The notes beneath the pieces are model-generated. The model was not told the origin of the DNA, made no database searches, and saw nothing but the letters and a program-made list of their open reading frames with translations. The position numbers and the translations under genes were made by a program. Positions 4,513 to 5,361 of a DNA stretch of 5,361 nucleotides are shown here, in pieces (position 1 is the first letter of the stretch; each line of letters starts with the position of its first letter). The DNA is from Deltaproteobacteria bacterium RIFCSPLOWO2_12_FULL_60_16 (GTDB taxonomy: Bacteria; Desulfobacterota; Binatia; UBA9968). The stretch is taken from contig MGSR01000191.1 in NCBI GenBank assembly GCA_001798565.1, forward strand, positions 1 to 5,361, given 5' to 3'.

Positions 4513-4753
4513 GATGCTCACCTCCTTTCTTAAAAACTTTTGTCGTACAAATCCCGAAACAGATCACAAGAAGTAACCCAAGCAGCGCTAGCGCTCCCGT
4601 ACCGGCCGCCTTCCAGCCAAAGAACGGAGCGACAATCAGAAACACCAGGGGAAGGCAGCAAAGCCAAATCACCAGGGCCATGGACATGGGGGAACCAACA
4701 TCTCTCTTTTCCCCTGCACTCGTTTCATTCACGGCTACGAGCTTTCTGAACAT
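4505..4753 (-). CDS. Two-helix membrane protein with Cys residues, unknown function
   Basis: This protein has 82 residues. After a polar N-terminus of about 23 residues there are two helices: ALVIWLCCLPLVFLIVAPFF (about 26-45) and ALALLGLLLVICFGIC (about 54-69). Cys32-Cys33 lie in the first helix, and Cys65 and Cys69 at the end of the second, so four thiols may face each other in the membrane. The tail KVFKKGGEHHA adds two His. This layout suits soft-metal binding or transport, but no family is recognised and the role is inference. The ATG at 4751-4753 has GGAG 7 nt upstream. The last 8 nt are shared with the start of the next gene. An internal Met pair at residues 23 and 25 is a possible alternative start. 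Confidence 0.8.
   Translation of the reverse strand: MFRKLVAVNETSAGEKRDVGSPMSMALVIWLCCLPLVFLIVAPFFGWKAAGTGALALLGLLLVICFGICTTKVFKKGGEHHA
4521..4528 (-). promoter_or_regulatory. Shine-Dalgarno site deciding the start at 4512
   Basis: AAAGGAGG on the minus strand, inside the last codons of the 82-residue membrane protein, 8 nt before the ATG at 4510-4512. Confidence 0.7.
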
Positions 4754-4793
4754 CTCTCACTCCAAATGACCCAACATCGTTGAGCAGCCTGTG

Positions 4794-5024
4794 CTAGCCC
4801 ATTCTCCGCCTCTTAAAGTAGCTGGTGTAGAGCGGCATGGTTACGATCATGGAGAGAATAAAAGACCAAATAGCCCCTCCGATAACAGCAGCCGTTGGGT
4901 AGCCGCCGACCAATTGACCTAGCGCTACAAAGAGAGCGACTACGGTCAATGACGTCCCGGTATAGCAAAGCGCGCTAAGGCGCGAAGTGTTCTTGTCCAG
5001 TGCCGAAGCAGTCCTGGTCTCCAT
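4794..5024 (-). CDS. Small two-helix membrane protein of unknown function
   Basis: This protein has 76 residues. A polar N-terminus (METRTASALDKNTSRL) precedes two helices at about 22-40 (TGTSLTVVALFVALGQLVG) and 45-66 (AAVIGGAIWSFILSMIVTMP), and the C-terminus is basic (YFKRRRMG), which by the positive-inside rule would place it in the cytoplasm. The only Cys is at residue 20. No family is recognised. The ATG at 5022-5024 follows AAGGAGGT at ideal distance, and that ribosome site is written into the last Arg codons and stop of the copper ATPase gene, only 4 nt away. It is therefore almost certainly co-expressed with the ATPase and could be an accessory subunit; that last point is inference. 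Confidence 0.85.
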   Translation of the reverse strand: METRTASALDKNTSRLSALCYTGTSLTVVALFVALGQLVGGYPTAAVIGGAIWSFILSMIVTMPLYTSYFKRRRMG

Positions 5025-5028
5025 TGAC

Positions 5029-5361
5029 TTACCTCCTTCGCATCTCGCTTGCGTGGGCCGCGAACGACGGCTCCAGAGAAGCCGCCTGCTCTGGAAGCGC
5101 CTTTTCTCGCTTCAATTTGGGAGCGAAGCGTTTCAAAAGCAGAGTATTGAGCGTCACGCTGAGAGAGCTCACCGCCATGAGAAGCGCAGCCAGCTCCGGG
5201 CTTACAACAAGCTTGAAAAACGGATAAAGGAGTCCCGCGCCGATCGGGATGCTAGCCACGTTGTAGCTGAAAGCCCAAAACAGATTCTGTTTAACCTTGC
5301 GCATCGTAGCTTTGGCCACCTCGATGGCAACAATCACGTCTCTCAAATCGTCTTTAATGAG
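5029..5361 (-). CDS. copA: C-terminal end of Cu+-exporting P1B-type ATPase (CopA-like), cut by the right window edge
   Basis: The last 110 residues are visible. The fragment begins LIKDDLRDVIVAIEVAKATMRKVKQN, the junction after the phosphorylation domain that precedes the final two helices in P1B ATPases. Helix 7 (about 27-48) holds FWAFSYNVASIPIGAG with Tyr33-Asn34, and helix 8 (about 55-77) holds MAVSSLSVTLNTLLLKR with Met62, Ser65 and Ser66. In CopA-type (P1B-1) pumps the helix-7 Tyr-Asn and the helix-8 Met and Ser bind Cu+, so the specificity call is Cu+ (or Ag+) export from the cytoplasm. The tail of about 30 residues after helix 8 is longer than in many relatives and polar. N-terminal metal-binding domains, the CPC motif and the DKTG site lie outside the window. 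It is probably the lead or an early gene of the array. Confidence 0.95.
   Translation of the reverse strand, partial: LIKDDLRDVIVAIEVAKATMRKVKQNLFWAFSYNVASIPIGAGLLYPFFKLVVSPELAALLMAVSSLSVTLNTLLLKRFAPKLKREKALPEQAASLEPSFAAHASEMRRR
5031..5038 (-). promoter_or_regulatory. Shine-Dalgarno site for the 4794-5024 gene, embedded in the ATPase 3' end
   Basis: AAGGAGGT on the minus strand spans the last ATPase codons and part of its TAA stop, 6 nt before the ATG at 5022-5024. It ties translation of the two genes together. Confidence 0.75.

Overview
Every gene I can support in this window lies on the minus strand. They form one tightly packed array, read from right to left, of 15 genes (two cut by the window edges). 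Most encode small membrane or exported proteins, many with Cys, His or Met clusters that suit soft-metal binding. Intergenic gaps are at most about 70 bases, several neighbours overlap, and I see no clear promoter or terminator inside. The array therefore looks like one long operon or the tail of one. Base composition is moderately GC-rich, there are strong Shine-Dalgarno sequences, and the only gene that can be placed firmly is a bacterial Cu+-ATPase. This suggests an environmental, probably uncultured, bacterium. If the UGA reading below is right, it is one with selenocysteine machinery. I cannot name the phylum.

Layout in transcription order: (1) the C-terminal end of a CopA-type P1B copper ATPase (right edge to 5029); (2) three small membrane proteins (4794-5024, 4505-4753, 4294-4512), the last with a His/Gly-rich tail ending in Cys-Cys; (3) a Spy/CpxP-like periplasmic metal-sensor or chaperone protein with a Met-rich N-terminus (3722-4225); (4) a DUF5676-like membrane protein (3424-3678); (5) an exported single-domain rhodanese (2910-3386); (6) a 22-residue Cys/His peptide gene (2849-2917) fitted by overlaps between its neighbours; (7) a short NfeD-like membrane protein (2460-2852); (8) a four-helix membrane protein with a Cys-Cys-x-His motif (1940-2389); (9) a DUF2933-like His-tailed protein (1656-1907); (10) an isoprenylcysteine methyltransferase-like membrane enzyme (1010-1663); (11) an exported beta-rich protein (519-968); (12) a CYCxC-family protein (51-518) read through an in-frame UGA, probably a selenoprotein; (13) the start of a further exported or membrane protein (1-64).

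The most important observation is at the left end. The CYCxC gene appears to stop at a TGA (159-161), but the same frame continues for 35 good codons to a TAA at 51-53. Just after the TGA lies a 7-bp hairpin with a UGGAU loop, placed as in bacterial SECIS elements. A stop-to-stop annotation would truncate the protein and lose its last Cys. The second is the overlooked 22-residue peptide with a CPCGHHD motif. It has a perfect GGAGG ribosome site and overlaps its upstream neighbour by the same 8 nt seen at two other junctions in the array.

Taken together, the window looks like a copper or other soft-metal handling locus: export by the ATPase, periplasmic sensing or buffering by Spy-like and His/Met-rich proteins, thiol/sulfur chemistry by the rhodanese, and a Cys/Sec-rich membrane-anchored protein. 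The detailed role of most of the small proteins is unknown.
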